The notes under the pieces were generated by a model. That model saw only the letters and a program-made list of their open reading frames with translations, had not been told where the DNA came from and did no database searches. This document shows, piece by piece, positions 7,943 through 17,102 of a DNA stretch of 64,000 nt. The position numbers were made by a program, and so were the translations under genes. The stretch spans positions 727,378-791,377 of the forward strand of contig NZ_FNKG01000001.1 of assembly GCF_900101675.1 (NCBI RefSeq), written 5' to 3'. Every line of letters begins with the position of its first letter. The first letter of the stretch is position 1. The stretch comes from Curtobacterium sp. UNCCL20 (GTDB taxonomy: Bacteria; Actinomycetota; Actinomycetes; Actinomycetales; Microbacteriaceae).

Positions 7943-8994
7943 CCGACACGACGGCGGACGACCCCGGCGCCTCCACCCCGGCCGACGGCCCGGCCCCGAT
8001 CCGCCTCGGGACGCGTGCGAGCCGGCTGGCGGTCGCGCAGTCGCAGGACGTCGCCGACCGTCTGGCGAAGGCGGCCGGCCGTCCGGTTGAACTCGTCACG
8101 GTCACGAGCGAAGGCGACACGAACCGCGCGTCGCTCGCCAGCCTCGGCGGCACGGGCGTGTTCGCGAGCGCGCTCCGCGAGGCCCTGGTCGCCGGCGAGG
8201 TCGACGTCCTCGTGCACTCGCTGAAGGACCTGCCGACGGCGCCGTACCCGGGCCTCACCATTGCTGCCGTCCCGAAGCGCGAGGACGCCCGCGACGTGCT
8301 CGTGGCCCGGAACGCCGCGACGCTCGAGTCCCTGCCCGAGGGCGCGAAGGTCGGCACGGGGTCGCCCCGCCGCGTCGCGCAGCTCAAGGCGAAGCGCCCG
8401 GACCTCGACGTCGTGGACATCCGCGGCAACATCGACACGCGCCTCGGACGGGTGGACGACGACCTCGACGCCGTCGTGCTCGCCGCCGCCGGCCTCACCC
8501 GGATCGACCGGCTCGACGCCGCGACCGAACTGCTCGACCTGGGCTTCTGGCCGAGTGCGCCGGGCCAGGGTGCACTGGCGATCGAGACCCGTGCGGACGA
8601 GTCCGACCGGAACCTCCTCGCAGCGCTGCGGAAGATCGAGCACGCGCCGACCCGTCTGACGGTGTCGGCCGAGCGCGAGGTCCTCGCCAAGCTCGAGGCG
8701 GGTTGCTCCGCGCCGATCGGCGCGACGGCCATCGTGGACGCCGAGCTGCTGCTCGTCTCCGCGACCGTCTACCGTCCCGACGGCTCCGAGTACCGCACCG
8801 CGTCGCACGCGTCCGTGCTCGAGGGGTCCGCGCAGGACCGGCTCGACGAAGCACTCGCGGTCGGTGGGCGCGTCGCCGAGGAACTCCTCGAGAACGGCGC
8901 AGCGGACCTCGCCGACCTCGCCTCCTCGGTCGCCGAGGACACCACCGACGGTCCGCACACGGCCGGCCCGGGTCTCGCGACCCCGGCTGAGTAG
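7939..8994 (+). CDS. hemC: hydroxymethylbilane synthase
   Basis: Polymerises four porphobilinogen molecules into hydroxymethylbilane. The protein has 351 residues. Conserved segments include IRLGTRASRLAVAQSQ, VHSLKDLPT, the arginine-rich GTGSPRRVAQLK, and EAGCSAPIGA, whose cysteine carries the dipyrromethane cofactor. The N-terminus has an acidic/proline extension of about 18 residues. The start overlaps the cpfC stop. The C-terminal tail is longer than in enterobacterial enzymes. Confidence 0.95.
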   Translation: MTDTTADDPGASTPADGPAPIRLGTRASRLAVAQSQDVADRLAKAAGRPVELVTVTSEGDTNRASLASLGGTGVFASALREALVAGEVDVLVHSLKDLPTAPYPGLTIAAVPKREDARDVLVARNAATLESLPEGAKVGTGSPRRVAQLKAKRPDLDVVDIRGNIDTRLGRVDDDLDAVVLAAAGLTRIDRLDAATELLDLGFWPSAPGQGALAIETRADESDRNLLAALRKIEHAPTRLTVSAEREVLAKLEAGCSAPIGATAIVDAELLLVSATVYRPDGSEYRTASHASVLEGSAQDRLDEALAVGGRVAEELLENGAADLADLASSVAEDTTDGPHTAGPGLATPAE

Positions 8995-9025
8995 GACGAC
9001 CACCACGGACCCGAACGCCCCCCGC

Positions 9026-9835
9026 GTGGACGAGGCACGACCCCCGGTCGTCCTCGTCCCGCGTGGCGGCGCATGGGGAGAACGGGTGTCCGCGGCCGCG
9101 CGCGACCGCGGGCTCGACCCGGTCGTCGTCCCCCTCATCGCCGACGCACCGCCCGCCGATCCCGCACAGCTCGACGCTGCGGTCCGCCGTCTGGTCGCCT
9201 CCGGGGCAGCCGGGAGGCACGGATCACCGCCCACCAGCGGCGACGGATCCGACGTGGCCGGGTACGTGTGGTTGGTGGTGACCAGTGCGACGGCGGTACG
9301 GGTCGTCGCGGAACGGGTGCCGCGCCTCCCGTCCGCCCTGCGGGTCGCGGCGGTCGGCGAGCCGACCGCACGTGCCGCCCGGCAGGCGGGGTGGGTCGTC
9401 GACCTCGTCCCGGCCGAGGCCTCCGCAGCAGCACTCGCGGACGCCCTGCCGGCGACCGACGGCACCGTCCTCTTCCCGCGGTCCGACATCGCCGCACCCA
9501 CCCTCGTCGATGCGCTGCGCACGCGAGGGATCGACGTCGACGACGTGGTCGCGTACCGTACCGTGGGGACCGGCGACGAGCCGATCGCCCTCGATCCACC
9601 GCCCGACGCCGTGCTCGTGACGAGCGGCAGCGTCGCCCGCGAGATCGCCCGACGGCTGACCCCGCTCGACCCCCGCACCCTGGTGGCCTGCATCGGCCCC
9701 GGCACCGCCGACGAGTCCCGCACCGCCGGTCTCCCCGTGCACACGGTGGCCCGAGCCCGTTCCGCTGAAGCCCTGCTCGACGCCGTCGTCGAGGCCCTCG
9801 ACCCATCCGCCCCCGATCAGGAAGGCCACCCGTGA
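9026..9835 (+). CDS. hemD: uroporphyrinogen-III synthase
   Basis: Cyclises hydroxymethylbilane to uroporphyrinogen III with D-ring inversion. About 269 residues. HemD is poorly conserved. The call rests on the position between hemC and hemB, the bilobed pattern, and segments such as [41 protein letters not shown] and [19 protein letters not shown]. The GTG used has no good binding site and no alternative start is better, so the N-terminus is uncertain. The stop overlaps hemB in GTGA. Confidence 0.87.
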   Translation: MDEARPPVVLVPRGGAWGERVSAAARDRGLDPVVVPLIADAPPADPAQLDAAVRRLVASGAAGRHGSPPTSGDGSDVAGYVWLVVTSATAVRVVAERVPRLPSALRVAAVGEPTARAARQAGWVVDLVPAEASAAALADALPATDGTVLFPRSDIAAPTLVDALRTRGIDVDDVVAYRTVGTGDEPIALDPPPDAVLVTSGSVAREIARRLTPLDPRTLVACIGPGTADESRTAGLPVHTVARARSAEALLDAVVEALDPSAPDQEGHP

Positions 9836-10887
9836 CCGGCCAGTTCCCCCAGGTCCGCCCCCGTCGACTCCGCGCGACCCCCGCCATGCGACGGCTCGTC
9901 GCCGAGACCCGGCTCCACCCCGCCGAGCTCGTGCTGCCGATGTTCATCCGCGAGGGCGCGACTGCGGCGATCCCGATCTCGAGCATGCCCGGCGTCGAGC
10001 AGCACTCGCTCGACTCGTTCCGCCGTGCGCTCGGCGAGGCGGCGCAGCAGGGGATCGGCGGGGTGAACCTGTTCGGCGTCCCCACCACGAAGGACGCCAC
10101 CGGTTCCGGTGCGACCGACCCGGACGGCATCCTCAACGTGGCGATCCGCGTGGCGAAGGAAGAGGTCGGTGACGCCCTCGTCGTGCAGTCCGACCTGTGC
10201 CTCGACGAGTTCACCGACCACGGGCACTGCGGCGTCCTGGCCGCGGACGGCTCCGTCGACAACGACGCCACGCTCCTCCGCTACCGCGACATGGCGGTGG
10301 CGCAGGCCGAGGCGGGCGCCGAGCTCGTCTGCATGAGCGGCATGATGGACGGTCAGATCGCCGCCGCGCGGGACGCCCTCGACGGTGCCGGACACAGCGG
10401 CACGGCGCTCCTCGCCTACGCGGCGAAGTACGCCTCGGCGTTCTACGGCCCCTTCCGCGAAGCCGTCGACTCCTCGCTGCAGGGCGACCGGCGGACGTAC
10501 CAGATCGACGCGGCGAACGGACGGCAGGGCCTCCGCGAGGTCGCGCTCGACATCGACGAGGGCGCTGACATCGTGATGGTGAAGCCGGCGATGAGCTACC
10601 TCGACGTCCTCGCCGAGACCGCCGCGACCTCGTCCGTGCCGGTGTGGGCATACCAGATCTCGGGCGAGTACGCGATGATCACGGCAGCCGCCCAGAACGG
10701 CTGGATCGACCGTGACGCCGCCGCGATGGAGGCCCTCGTCGGCATCAAGCGTGCCGGTGCCGACGCGATCCTCACCTACTTCGCCGTCGACATCGCCCGG
10801 AAGCTCAACGAGGAAGCGGGACTCCGCACCTCCGGCAGCACCGCGGCCGTCGCCGGCATCGCCTCGACCGGGAAGGCCCCCGAATGA
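9832..10887 (+). CDS. hemB: delta-aminolevulinic acid dehydratase (porphobilinogen synthase)
   Basis: Condenses two 5-aminolevulinate molecules into porphobilinogen. The protein has 351 residues, about 20-25 more than most HemB because of a Ser/Ala-rich C-terminal tail. The Schiff-base lysine lies in [11 protein letters not shown]. The metal-site region reads [14 protein letters not shown], with two of the cysteines used by zinc-type enzymes. It overlaps hemD and hemL by 4 nt. Confidence 0.95.
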   Translation: MTGQFPQVRPRRLRATPAMRRLVAETRLHPAELVLPMFIREGATAAIPISSMPGVEQHSLDSFRRALGEAAQQGIGGVNLFGVPTTKDATGSGATDPDGILNVAIRVAKEEVGDALVVQSDLCLDEFTDHGHCGVLAADGSVDNDATLLRYRDMAVAQAEAGAELVCMSGMMDGQIAAARDALDGAGHSGTALLAYAAKYASAFYGPFREAVDSSLQGDRRTYQIDAANGRQGLREVALDIDEGADIVMVKPAMSYLDVLAETAATSSVPVWAYQISGEYAMITAAAQNGWIDRDAAAMEALVGIKRAGADAILTYFAVDIARKLNEEAGLRTSGSTAAVAGIASTGKAPE

Positions 10888-12233
10888 CCACCGCATCGAC
10901 GACCACCACGAACGGTCAGCTCTTCAGCCGTGCGAAGAACAGCATCCCCGGCGGCGTGAACTCCCCGGTGCGCGCGTACGGCTCGGTCGGCGGGACCCCG
11001 CGGTTCCTCACCTCGGCGAAGGGCGCCTACGTCACCGACGCCGAGGGGCGTGAGTACGTCGACCTCGTCGCGTCGTGGGGCCCGGCGATCCTCGGTCACG
11101 CGCACCCCGAGACGGTGCAGGCGGTGCAGCAGGCGGCTGCTCGCGGGCTGTCGTTCGGCGCGTCGACCCCGGGGGAGACCGAGCTCGCCGAACTCGTCAA
11201 GCAGCGGGTCTCCGTCGACGGCGACGGCCCGATCGAGAAGCTCCGCATGGTGTCCACCGGCACCGAGGCGACCATGACCGCGATCCGGCTCGCCCGCGGC
11301 TACACCGGCCGTGACCTGCTCGTGAAGTTCGCGGGGCACTACCACGGGCACTCCGACTCCCTGCTGGCGGAGGCCGGCTCGGGCGTCGCCACCCTGGCGC
11401 TCCCCGGCAGTGCGGGCATCACCGCCGAGACCGCCGCGCAGACCCTCGTGCTGCCGTACAACGACCTCGATGCCGTCCGCCGGGCGTTCGACGAGCACTC
11501 CGAGCGCATCGCCGCCGTGATCGTCGAGGCCGCCGCGGCGAACATGGGCGTGCTCGCGCCCGAGCGGGGGTTCAACCGTGCCCTCGCGCAGATCGTGCAG
11601 TCGCACGGGGCGCTGCTCATCGTCGACGAGGTGCTGACCGGCTTCCGCGTCGGTCCCGCCGGGTGGTGGGGTCTCGAAGCGTCCAAGGTCGTCCCGGACG
11701 GTGCCGGGTGGAAGCCCGACCTCATCACGTTCGGCAAGGTCATCGGCGGGGGCATGCCCCTGGCGGCACTCGGTGGTCGCCGCGAGGTGATGGACTTCCT
11801 CGCGCCGCTCGGCCCCGTCTACCAGGCGGGCACCCTGTCCGGGAACCCGCTCGCCGTCGCCGCGGGCATCGCCACGCTCCGTGCCGCGACGCCCGCCGTG
11901 TACGAGTCGCTGAACCGCACGGCGTCGGTGATATCCACGGCGACCTCGGATGCCCTGTCGGCCGAGGGTGTCGCCCACACCGTGCAGCGTGCCGGCAACC
12001 TGTTCTCCTTCGCGTTCACCGACACCGCGCCGCGGAACTACGACGACGTCCGGGCGCAGGAGACCTTCCGGTACGCGCCGTTCTTCCACGCCATGCTCGA
12101 CGCCGGGGTGACCCTGCCGCCGAGCGTGTTCGAGGCGTGGTTCGTCACCGCCGCCCACGACGAGCGAGCCATCGGGCGGGTGCTCGACGCCCTGCCCGTG
12201 GCAGCGAAGGCCGCGGCGGCCGCGACGGCGTAG
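10884..12233 (+). CDS. hemL: glutamate-1-semialdehyde 2,1-aminomutase
   Basis: A PLP-dependent enzyme converting glutamate-1-semialdehyde to 5-aminolevulinate. The protein has 449 residues. Conserved elements are [20 protein letters not shown] near the N-terminus, the aspartate in [14 protein letters not shown] and the PLP lysine in [14 protein letters not shown] overlaps the hemB stop. The last codons lie in a 25-bp tandem repeat, and the TAG stop sits in the first unit. It works directly with HemA, whose product is labile. Confidence 0.95.
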   Translation: MTTASTTTTNGQLFSRAKNSIPGGVNSPVRAYGSVGGTPRFLTSAKGAYVTDAEGREYVDLVASWGPAILGHAHPETVQAVQQAAARGLSFGASTPGETELAELVKQRVSVDGDGPIEKLRMVSTGTEATMTAIRLARGYTGRDLLVKFAGHYHGHSDSLLAEAGSGVATLALPGSAGITAETAAQTLVLPYNDLDAVRRAFDEHSERIAAVIVEAAAANMGVLAPERGFNRALAQIVQSHGALLIVDEVLTGFRVGPAGWWGLEASKVVPDGAGWKPDLITFGKVIGGGMPLAALGGRREVMDFLAPLGPVYQAGTLSGNPLAVAAGIATLRAATPAVYESLNRTASVISTATSDALSAEGVAHTVQRAGNLFSFAFTDTAPRNYDDVRAQETFRYAPFFHAMLDAGVTLPPSVFEAWFVTAAHDERAIGRVLDALPVAAKAAAAATA

Positions 12234-12292
12234 GAGCGCGGCGGCCGCGACGGCGGAGGAGCGTGGTGGCCGCGACGGCGGAGGAGCGAGAC
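12218..12292 (+). repeat. 3 x 25-bp tandem repeat at the end of hemL
   Basis: Units start at 12218, 12243 and 12268 and share GGCCGCGACGGCG-x-AGGAGCG. The first unit has T at position x, which creates the hemL TAG stop. The other two have G. The region between the repeat and the next gene holds nothing else. Confidence 0.85.
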
Positions 12293-12309
12293 CCCGACCC
12301 TGCGAGTGG

Positions 12310-13095
12310 CTAGGACGCGCGCCGTGCCGCCCAGCGCCCCTCGGCGCGCAGGATCGCGAGCGGGAAGTCGAACGCGTGCGAAACCGCCGAGGACGTGATG
12401 ACCTCGTCCGAGGTGCCCTGTGCGACGGCGACCCCGTCGCGCAGGAGCATCGCGTGCGACGTCGACACCGGCAGGTCCTCGAGGTGATGGGTCACCATGA
12501 CGCTGCCGAGCTCGGGGTGCCGGTGCCGGAGCGCGTCGACGGTCTCGAGGAGGTGCTCCCGTGCCGCGACGTCGAGTCCGGTGGCGGGCTCGTCGAGGAG
12601 CAGCAGCTGCGGTTCCGACATGAGCGCCCGGGCGATGAGGGCCCGCCCGCGTTCGCCCTGGGACAGCACCGGCCACCGAGCGTCCCGGCGTGCGGTGAGG
12701 CCGACGTCGGCGATGTGCTGCTCGGCCGATGCCACCTGCGCCGCCGTCGGCTCCCACCGCAGCATGACGTCCGTCGTGCCGGTGAGCCCGGTCAGCACGG
12801 TCTCGAGGACGGTGAGCGGCGAGAGCATCCGGTGCCGTGGGTCGACGTGCCCGATGTGGGTGCGGAGCTCCCGGACGTCGACGCGGCCGAGCTGTCGTCC
12901 GAGGACCTCCACGGTGCCGGCGGTCGGGTGGCTGTTCGCGCCGAGGACGGCGAGCAAGGTGGACTTGCCCGCGCCGTTCGGTCCGAGCAGCGCCCAGTGC
13001 TCACCCCGTCGGACGGTCAGGTCGATGCCGTGCAGCAGGTCGCGGCCGGACCGGGTCACCCGGACGCCGGCCGCGTGGATCAGGACGTCGTCCAC
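12310..13095 (-). CDS. ABC transporter ATP-binding protein
   Basis: A 261-residue ATPase with Walker A GPNGAGKS, an ABC signature (LSQGERGR) and Walker B LLLLDEPATGLD followed by the switch histidine in VTHHLEDL. No permease or binding protein is adjacent. It resembles ModF- or YlmA-type stand-alone ATPases more than a complete importer cassette, and the substrate cannot be inferred. The GTG start has CGGAGC upstream. It converges with the heme operon and is followed upstream by a GntR gene on the same strand. Confidence 0.85.
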   Translation of the reverse strand: MDDVLIHAAGVRVTRSGRDLLHGIDLTVRRGEHWALLGPNGAGKSTLLAVLGANSHPTAGTVEVLGRQLGRVDVRELRTHIGHVDPRHRMLSPLTVLETVLTGLTGTTDVMLRWEPTAAQVASAEQHIADVGLTARRDARWPVLSQGERGRALIARALMSEPQLLLLDEPATGLDVAAREHLLETVDALRHRHPELGSVMVTHHLEDLPVSTSHAMLLRDGVAVAQGTSDEVITSSAVSHAFDFPLAILRAEGRWAARRAS

Positions 13096-13111
13096 GGGGC
13101 TCCGCGTGCCG

Positions 13112-13780
13112 TCAGGCGCGCGCGTCGCGGATCGTCTCGAGGTGTCCGGCGAGGGCCCGGCCCATCGCGCGGATCACCGCACCGCCCGCTTCGCCGTCGC
13201 GGGCCTTCACGGCGGCGCGCAGCGGGTCGACACTGTGCTTCACGTCCCAGAACAGGAACTCGTCGGAGGTCAGCGCGAGGAACTGCACCCGGGGGATGAG
13301 CGTGTTCGCGAACGACGTGAAGAGCGCGTTGTCGGCTCGTTCGACGAGGAACATCACGAGCCGCACGGTCTCGGCGTTGACCCGCTTGTCCTCGGCCTCG
13401 GCCAAGCCCCGGACGGATTCGAGGATCTCGCTGAAGGCGGCGGCGTCGGACTCGTCCAGCTTCGGGATCCCCCAGCGCGCCGCGAGCTCGGTGAACCCGA
13501 AGAGCACCTGGACGGCGTCGTCGAACTGCTCGCGGGTCGGAGTCGCCACGCGGGTGTACCGGTTCGCCTCCATCTCGACGAGGCCGTAGTCGACGAGCTT
13601 GGCGATGGCCTCGCGGATGGGGGTGCGACTGACACCCAGCCACTGCACGAGTTCGTCGTCGTTGAGCCGCTCGCCGGCCTGGAGCGTGCCGTCCTGGATG
13701 GCGGTGAGCATCTTCTCGAGGACGACGTCGCGCAGTAGCCTGCGGGGCGAGTTCTCGACGGTGGACTTCGGGACCGGCAT
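13112..13780 (-). CDS. GntR/FadR-family transcriptional regulator
   Basis: A 222-residue regulator. The N-terminal winged helix carries the GntR signature (LNDDELVQWLGVSRTPIREAIAKL, residues about 39-62). The C-terminal helical domain is of FCD type and usually binds an organic acid. ATG has a GAGGA site. The upstream region (13781-13868) is unusually AT-rich and contains CAAGCGCTTG, a perfect 10-bp palindrome, flanked by GTGT and ACAC. This could be an autoregulatory operator. Possible targets are the downstream ABC ATPase or the neighbouring reductase. Confidence 0.85.
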   Translation of the reverse strand: MPVPKSTVENSPRRLLRDVVLEKMLTAIQDGTLQAGERLNDDELVQWLGVSRTPIREAIAKLVDYGLVEMEANRYTRVATPTREQFDDAVQVLFGFTELAARWGIPKLDESDAAAFSEILESVRGLAEAEDKRVNAETVRLVMFLVERADNALFTSFANTLIPRVQFLALTSDEFLFWDVKHSVDPLRAAVKARDGEAGGAVIRAMGRALAGHLETIRDARA

Positions 13781-13835
13781 CCAGTGCTCCTCACATGACG
13801 GGCGTACGGAATTCCAATCCTAACGTGTCAATATG

Positions 13836-13845
13836 CAAGCGCTTG
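13836..13845. promoter_or_regulatory. palindromic operator candidate
   Basis: CAAGCGCTTG lies in an AT-rich island upstream of the GntR-type gene, between GTGT (about 13824) and ACAC. The position fits autoregulation. The family consensus is variable, so this is only a candidate. Confidence 0.35.
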
Positions 13846-13868
13846 TGGAATAACACAATACCAGTACG

Positions 13869-14846
13869 TCAGTACGAGAGGTCGACGATCGTCCGGCCGT
13901 GCACGCGGCCCGCGACGACCTCCGGACCGATCTCGATCGCCTCGGCCAGCCCGACCGTGCGGGTGACCCGGGCGAGCAGCGCGGGGTCGAGCTCCTCGGC
14001 GAGGAGTGCCCACGCGCGGCGACGGAGGCTCGCGGGGGCGTCGACCGAGTTGATGCCGAGCAGCGAGACGCCGCGGAGGATGAACGGCAGCACGGTGGTC
14101 GGCAGTGCGACGTCCTGCGCCAGACCGCACGCGGTCACCGCACCGCCCCACTTCGTCGACGCGAGCAGGTTCGCCAGGGTCGCGCCGCCCACGCTGTCCA
14201 CCGCCCCGGCCCAGGTCGCCTTCTGCATCGGCTTGCCGCGCTCGCTGAGGGTCGCGCGGTCCACGACGTCGGTGGCGCCGAGCATCCGGAGTGCGTCCGC
14301 GTTGGCCGGTCGTCCGGTGGAGGCCGTGACCCGGTACCCGCGCGCCGCCAGCAGCGGGATCGCGACCGAGCCGACCCCGCCGGAGGAGCCCGTGACGAGC
14401 ACCGGTCCGTCGGACGGCTCCACGAAGCGCGCGAGTGCCAGGACGCTCAACGCCGCGGTGAACCCCGCGGTGCCGATCGCGGCTGCGAAGTCCTCCGGGA
14501 TCGCCTCGGGCAGCACCACGAGCGAGGCCGACGGCACCACGGCGTGCGCCGCCCAGCCGCCGTGCCGGGTCTCCCCGGCCCCAGCGCCGTTCAGCACCAC
14601 GCGGTCGCCGATGCGGACGTCGTGCACGCCCGGGCCGAGTGCCGAGACGGTCCCGACCACGTCGATCCCGGGCACGAGGGGATCGAGGCGCGCGACACCG
14701 GGATCGCCCGCCAGGGCGAGCCCGTCCTTGTAGTTGACGCTCGAGAACGCGACGTCGACGAGCGCCTCACCCTCACCCGGATCCGGGACGTCGATCTCGG
14801 TGACGGCAGGGGCGGTGGAACTGGAGACGAGGACTGCGCGGGTCAC
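13869..14846 (-). CDS. YhdH/AcuI-type NADPH-dependent quinone oxidoreductase-like reductase
   Basis: A zinc-free medium-chain reductase of 325 residues. The YhdH/AcuI subfamily reduces acrylyl-CoA. Diagnostic segments are FSSVNYKDGLALAG, the nucleotide loop TGSSGGVGSVAIPLL and FILRGVSLLGINSV. No catalytic or structural zinc cysteines are present. The GTG start lies 7 nt after a TAGCGT box, suggesting a leaderless mRNA. The exact substrate is not determined by sequence. Confidence 0.88.
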   Translation of the reverse strand: MTRAVLVSSSTAPAVTEIDVPDPGEGEALVDVAFSSVNYKDGLALAGDPGVARLDPLVPGIDVVGTVSALGPGVHDVRIGDRVVLNGAGAGETRHGGWAAHAVVPSASLVVLPEAIPEDFAAAIGTAGFTAALSVLALARFVEPSDGPVLVTGSSGGVGSVAIPLLAARGYRVTASTGRPANADALRMLGATDVVDRATLSERGKPMQKATWAGAVDSVGGATLANLLASTKWGGAVTACGLAQDVALPTTVLPFILRGVSLLGINSVDAPASLRRRAWALLAEELDPALLARVTRTVGLAEAIEIGPEVVAGRVHGRTIVDLSY

Positions 14847-14853
14847 CTGTCGG

Positions 14854-14859
14854 ACGCTA
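14854..14859 (-). promoter_or_regulatory. leaderless -10 box (TAGCGT)
   Basis: TAGCGT on the minus strand, 7 nt from the GTG of the YhdH-like gene. A copy of the 14-bp iterated motif begins 3 bp further upstream. Confidence 0.5.
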
Positions 14860-14861
14860 CC

Positions 14862-14875
14862 CGCGCCTCCAGGCC
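14862..14875 (+). repeat. 14-bp iterated motif, copy 2
   Basis: Exact CGCGCCTCCAGGCC between the YhdH-like gene and pfkA. It is the only one of the five exact copies outside a coding region. Confidence 0.7.
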
Positions 14876-14904
14876 GGCGACCGCACCCGCGCGACGCGAC
14901 CGCT

Positions 14905-15933
14905 CTAGCCGAACATGATGGCGGCTTCGTCGTACCGGTCCTGCGGAACGGTCTTCAGCGCGCCCAGGGCGTCCTCGAACGACACGTGCACGATGTCCGT
15001 GCCCTGCAGCGCGACCATCCGGCCCCAGCGCTCCTCGACCACCGAGTCGATGGCCGCCAGGCCCAGCCGCGTCGACAGCACCCGGTCGTACGCCGTCGGC
15101 GTGCCACCCCGCTGGATGTGCCCGAGCGTCGTCGCACGCGTCTCGATGCCCGTCATCTCCTCGATGAGCGGCGCGAGGCGCTCCCCGATCCCACCCAACC
15201 GCGGCCGTCCGAAGGCGTCCAGACCGCGCTCCGTGTGCGCGTTGTCCTCGTGGTCGGGGACGAAGCCCTCGGCGACCACGACGAGCGGTGCACGCCCACG
15301 GTCGTACGCGGCCCGCACCCAGTTCGCGATCTGCTCCATGCTCGTCTTCTGCTCCGGGATGAGGATCGCGTGCGCGCCCGCCGCCATCCCCGAGTGCAGT
15401 GCGATCCAGCCGACGTGCCGGCCCATCACCTCGGCGACCATGCAGCGCGAGTGCGACTCACCGGTGGTGCGCAGGCGGTCCATCGCCTCGGTCGCGATCG
15501 CGACAGCGGTGTCGAACCCGAACGTGTAGTCGGTCGCGCCGAGGTCGTTGTCGACCGTCTTCGGGACGCCGACGATCTTCAGCCCCGCGTCGGTGAGGCG
15601 CTTCGCCGCGGCCAGGGTGCCCTCACCACCGATCGCGACGATGGCGTCGATGCCGTGCCGCGCGAGCGTCTTCTCGATGTTCTCGACACCGCCGTTCGGG
15701 CCCTCGAACGGGTTCGTGCGGCTCGTCCCGAGGATCGTGCCGCCCTGCTTCGCGATCCCCTGGATGTCCTTGCGGCCCAGCGGGACGATGTCGCCGTCGA
15801 CGACACCGCGCCAGCCGTCCCGGAAACCGACGAAGTCGTGTCCGTAGATGGCGATGCCCTTGAGGACGATGCCGCGGATGACCGCGTTCAGGCCGGGGCA
15901 GTCGCCTCCGGACGTGAGGATGCCGATGCGCAT
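14905..15933 (-). CDS. pfkA: 6-phosphofructokinase
   Basis: Phosphorylates fructose-6-phosphate in glycolysis. The protein has 342 residues. The N-terminus has GGDCPGLNAVIRG, followed by the nucleotide loop GGEGTLAAA and the catalytic PKTVDNDL. The residue after the acidic position in the GGEGT loop is Gly, which fits ATP use and argues against the PPi-type GGDD loop. It is of the actinobacterial group III type. Transcribed alone; no partner genes are adjacent. Confidence 0.94.
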   Translation of the reverse strand: MRIGILTSGGDCPGLNAVIRGIVLKGIAIYGHDFVGFRDGWRGVVDGDIVPLGRKDIQGIAKQGGTILGTSRTNPFEGPNGGVENIEKTLARHGIDAIVAIGGEGTLAAAKRLTDAGLKIVGVPKTVDNDLGATDYTFGFDTAVAIATEAMDRLRTTGESHSRCMVAEVMGRHVGWIALHSGMAAGAHAILIPEQKTSMEQIANWVRAAYDRGRAPLVVVAEGFVPDHEDNAHTERGLDAFGRPRLGGIGERLAPLIEEMTGIETRATTLGHIQRGGTPTAYDRVLSTRLGLAAIDSVVEERWGRMVALQGTDIVHVSFEDALGALKTVPQDRYDEAAIMFG

Positions 15934-15997
15934 GGGGACTCCGTGGTCGTCGTCGGGCGGAGGGACAGCCCCATCATGACTGACGGTGGTTCCGCAT

Positions 15998-16003
15998 TAC
16001 CAT
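15998..16003 (+). promoter_or_regulatory. leaderless -10 box (TACCAT)
   Basis: TACCAT ends 6 nt before the GTG of the AlkA-like gene and is the main support for that start. Confidence 0.5.
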
Positions 16004-16009
16004 CCTGGG

Positions 16010-16957
16010 GTGTCCCTGCTCGCTTCCGCCGCGTCCGTCGACGCGTCGCGTGTCGACACGGTGTACCGGCCTGGAGGCGCGGTGGACGTCGCGTCGACCC
16101 TGCGGCCCCTGCAACGTGGCTCGGGGGACCCCGCCTTCAGGGTGGTCGGGTCCATCGTGTGGCTCGCGCTCCGGACGCCCGGGGGTCCGGCCTCCGTCGC
16201 GGTCCGGCCGACCGGTGCCGAGATCGCGGTGTCGGCGTGGGGGGACGGCGCCGAGTGGGCCGTCGCACACGCACCGGAGCTGCTCGGCCGCGGGGACGAC
16301 TGGTCGTCGCTCGACGTCTCCGGACACGAGTTCCTCGCCGCCGCGCGACACCGGCAACCGGGTCTGCGGCTGCTCCGCACGAACACCGTGTTCGCGATGC
16401 TCGTGCCGGCGATCATGGAGCAGAAGGTCACGTCCCGGCAGGCCTGGGGAGCGTGGCGGTACCTCCTCCGGCGGTACGGCACACCGGCTCCGGGGCCGGC
16501 GCCCGTCGGCATGGTGGTGCCGCCCTCCGCCGCCGAGTGGGCGCGGATCCCGAGCTGGGAGTGGCACCGCGCCGGCATCGAACCGGGTCGCTCCGCCACC
16601 GTCATGCGTGCCGTCCGGGTCGCTCCGGCACTCGAACGGACGCTCGCGCTCGGTCGTGGCGGCGACGAGGTGTCCACGCGGCTGCAGTCGATCCCGGGCA
16701 TCGGGAAGTGGACCGCTGCCGAGACCGCGCAGCGTGCCCACGGCGACCCGGACTCCCCGAGCGTCGGGGACTACCACGTGCCCGCGCTCGTCGGGTGGGC
16801 GCTGACCGGCGGCCCGGTCGACGACGACGGGATGCTCGAACTGCTCGAACCGTGGCGGGGACACCGGGAGCGGGTCGTGCGGCTCATCGGCGGCTCCGGC
16901 TTCCGGAAGCCGTCGTTCGGTCCGCGGATGACGATCCAGGACCACCGGTACCACTAG
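16010..16957 (+). CDS. AlkA-like DNA-3-methyladenine glycosylase
   Basis: A base-excision repair glycosylase of the HhH-GPD superfamily, about 315 residues. The helix-hairpin-helix reads LQSIPGIGKWTAAETAQRAHGD, and the conserved aspartate follows in PSVGDYHVPALVGWAL. It lacks the cysteine cluster of iron-sulphur glycosylases. The N-terminal portion is AlkA-like only weakly. The GTG start is chosen because TACCAT sits 6 nt upstream; a GTG at 15986 is possible. It is divergent from pfkA. A reverse-oriented copy of the iterated 14-bp motif lies near its 5' end. Confidence 0.85.
   Translation: MSLLASAASVDASRVDTVYRPGGAVDVASTLRPLQRGSGDPAFRVVGSIVWLALRTPGGPASVAVRPTGAEIAVSAWGDGAEWAVAHAPELLGRGDDWSSLDVSGHEFLAAARHRQPGLRLLRTNTVFAMLVPAIMEQKVTSRQAWGAWRYLLRRYGTPAPGPAPVGMVVPPSAAEWARIPSWEWHRAGIEPGRSATVMRAVRVAPALERTLALGRGGDEVSTRLQSIPGIGKWTAAETAQRAHGDPDSPSVGDYHVPALVGWALTGGPVDDDGMLELLEPWRGHRERVVRLIGGSGFRKPSFGPRMTIQDHRYH
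16068..16081 (-). repeat. 14-bp iterated motif, copy 3
   Basis: Exact CGCGCCTCCAGGCC on the minus strand, inside the AlkA-like gene. Confidence 0.7.
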
Positions 16958-16973
16958 CCCGGCTGCCGGAGCC

Positions 16974-17044
16974 GCAAAGCACCGGTGTTCGTGCGCCGAA
17001 CCCGGGCATGCGGGGGTTCGATCTGCGAACACCGGTGTCTTGCG
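16974..17044. repeat. 71-nt palindromic repeat, copy A
   Basis: Outer arms GCAAAGCACCGGTGTTCG and CGAACACCGGTGTCTTGC pair almost perfectly around a C/G-rich centre that can form a second stem. A second copy of identical length is at 34312-34382. Both lie between convergent genes. This fits a REP-like intergenic element or a bidirectional terminator. Confidence 0.85.
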
Positions 17045-17102
17045 AGCTCGGCGAGCTCGGCGAGCTCGTGCGGGCTCGTGTGGGCTCGTGTGGGGCGAGC
17101 CG

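Noticed and set aside
14905..15933. PPi-dependent phosphofructokinase
   Set aside because: The loop reads GGEGT, with Gly where PPi enzymes have an acidic residue.
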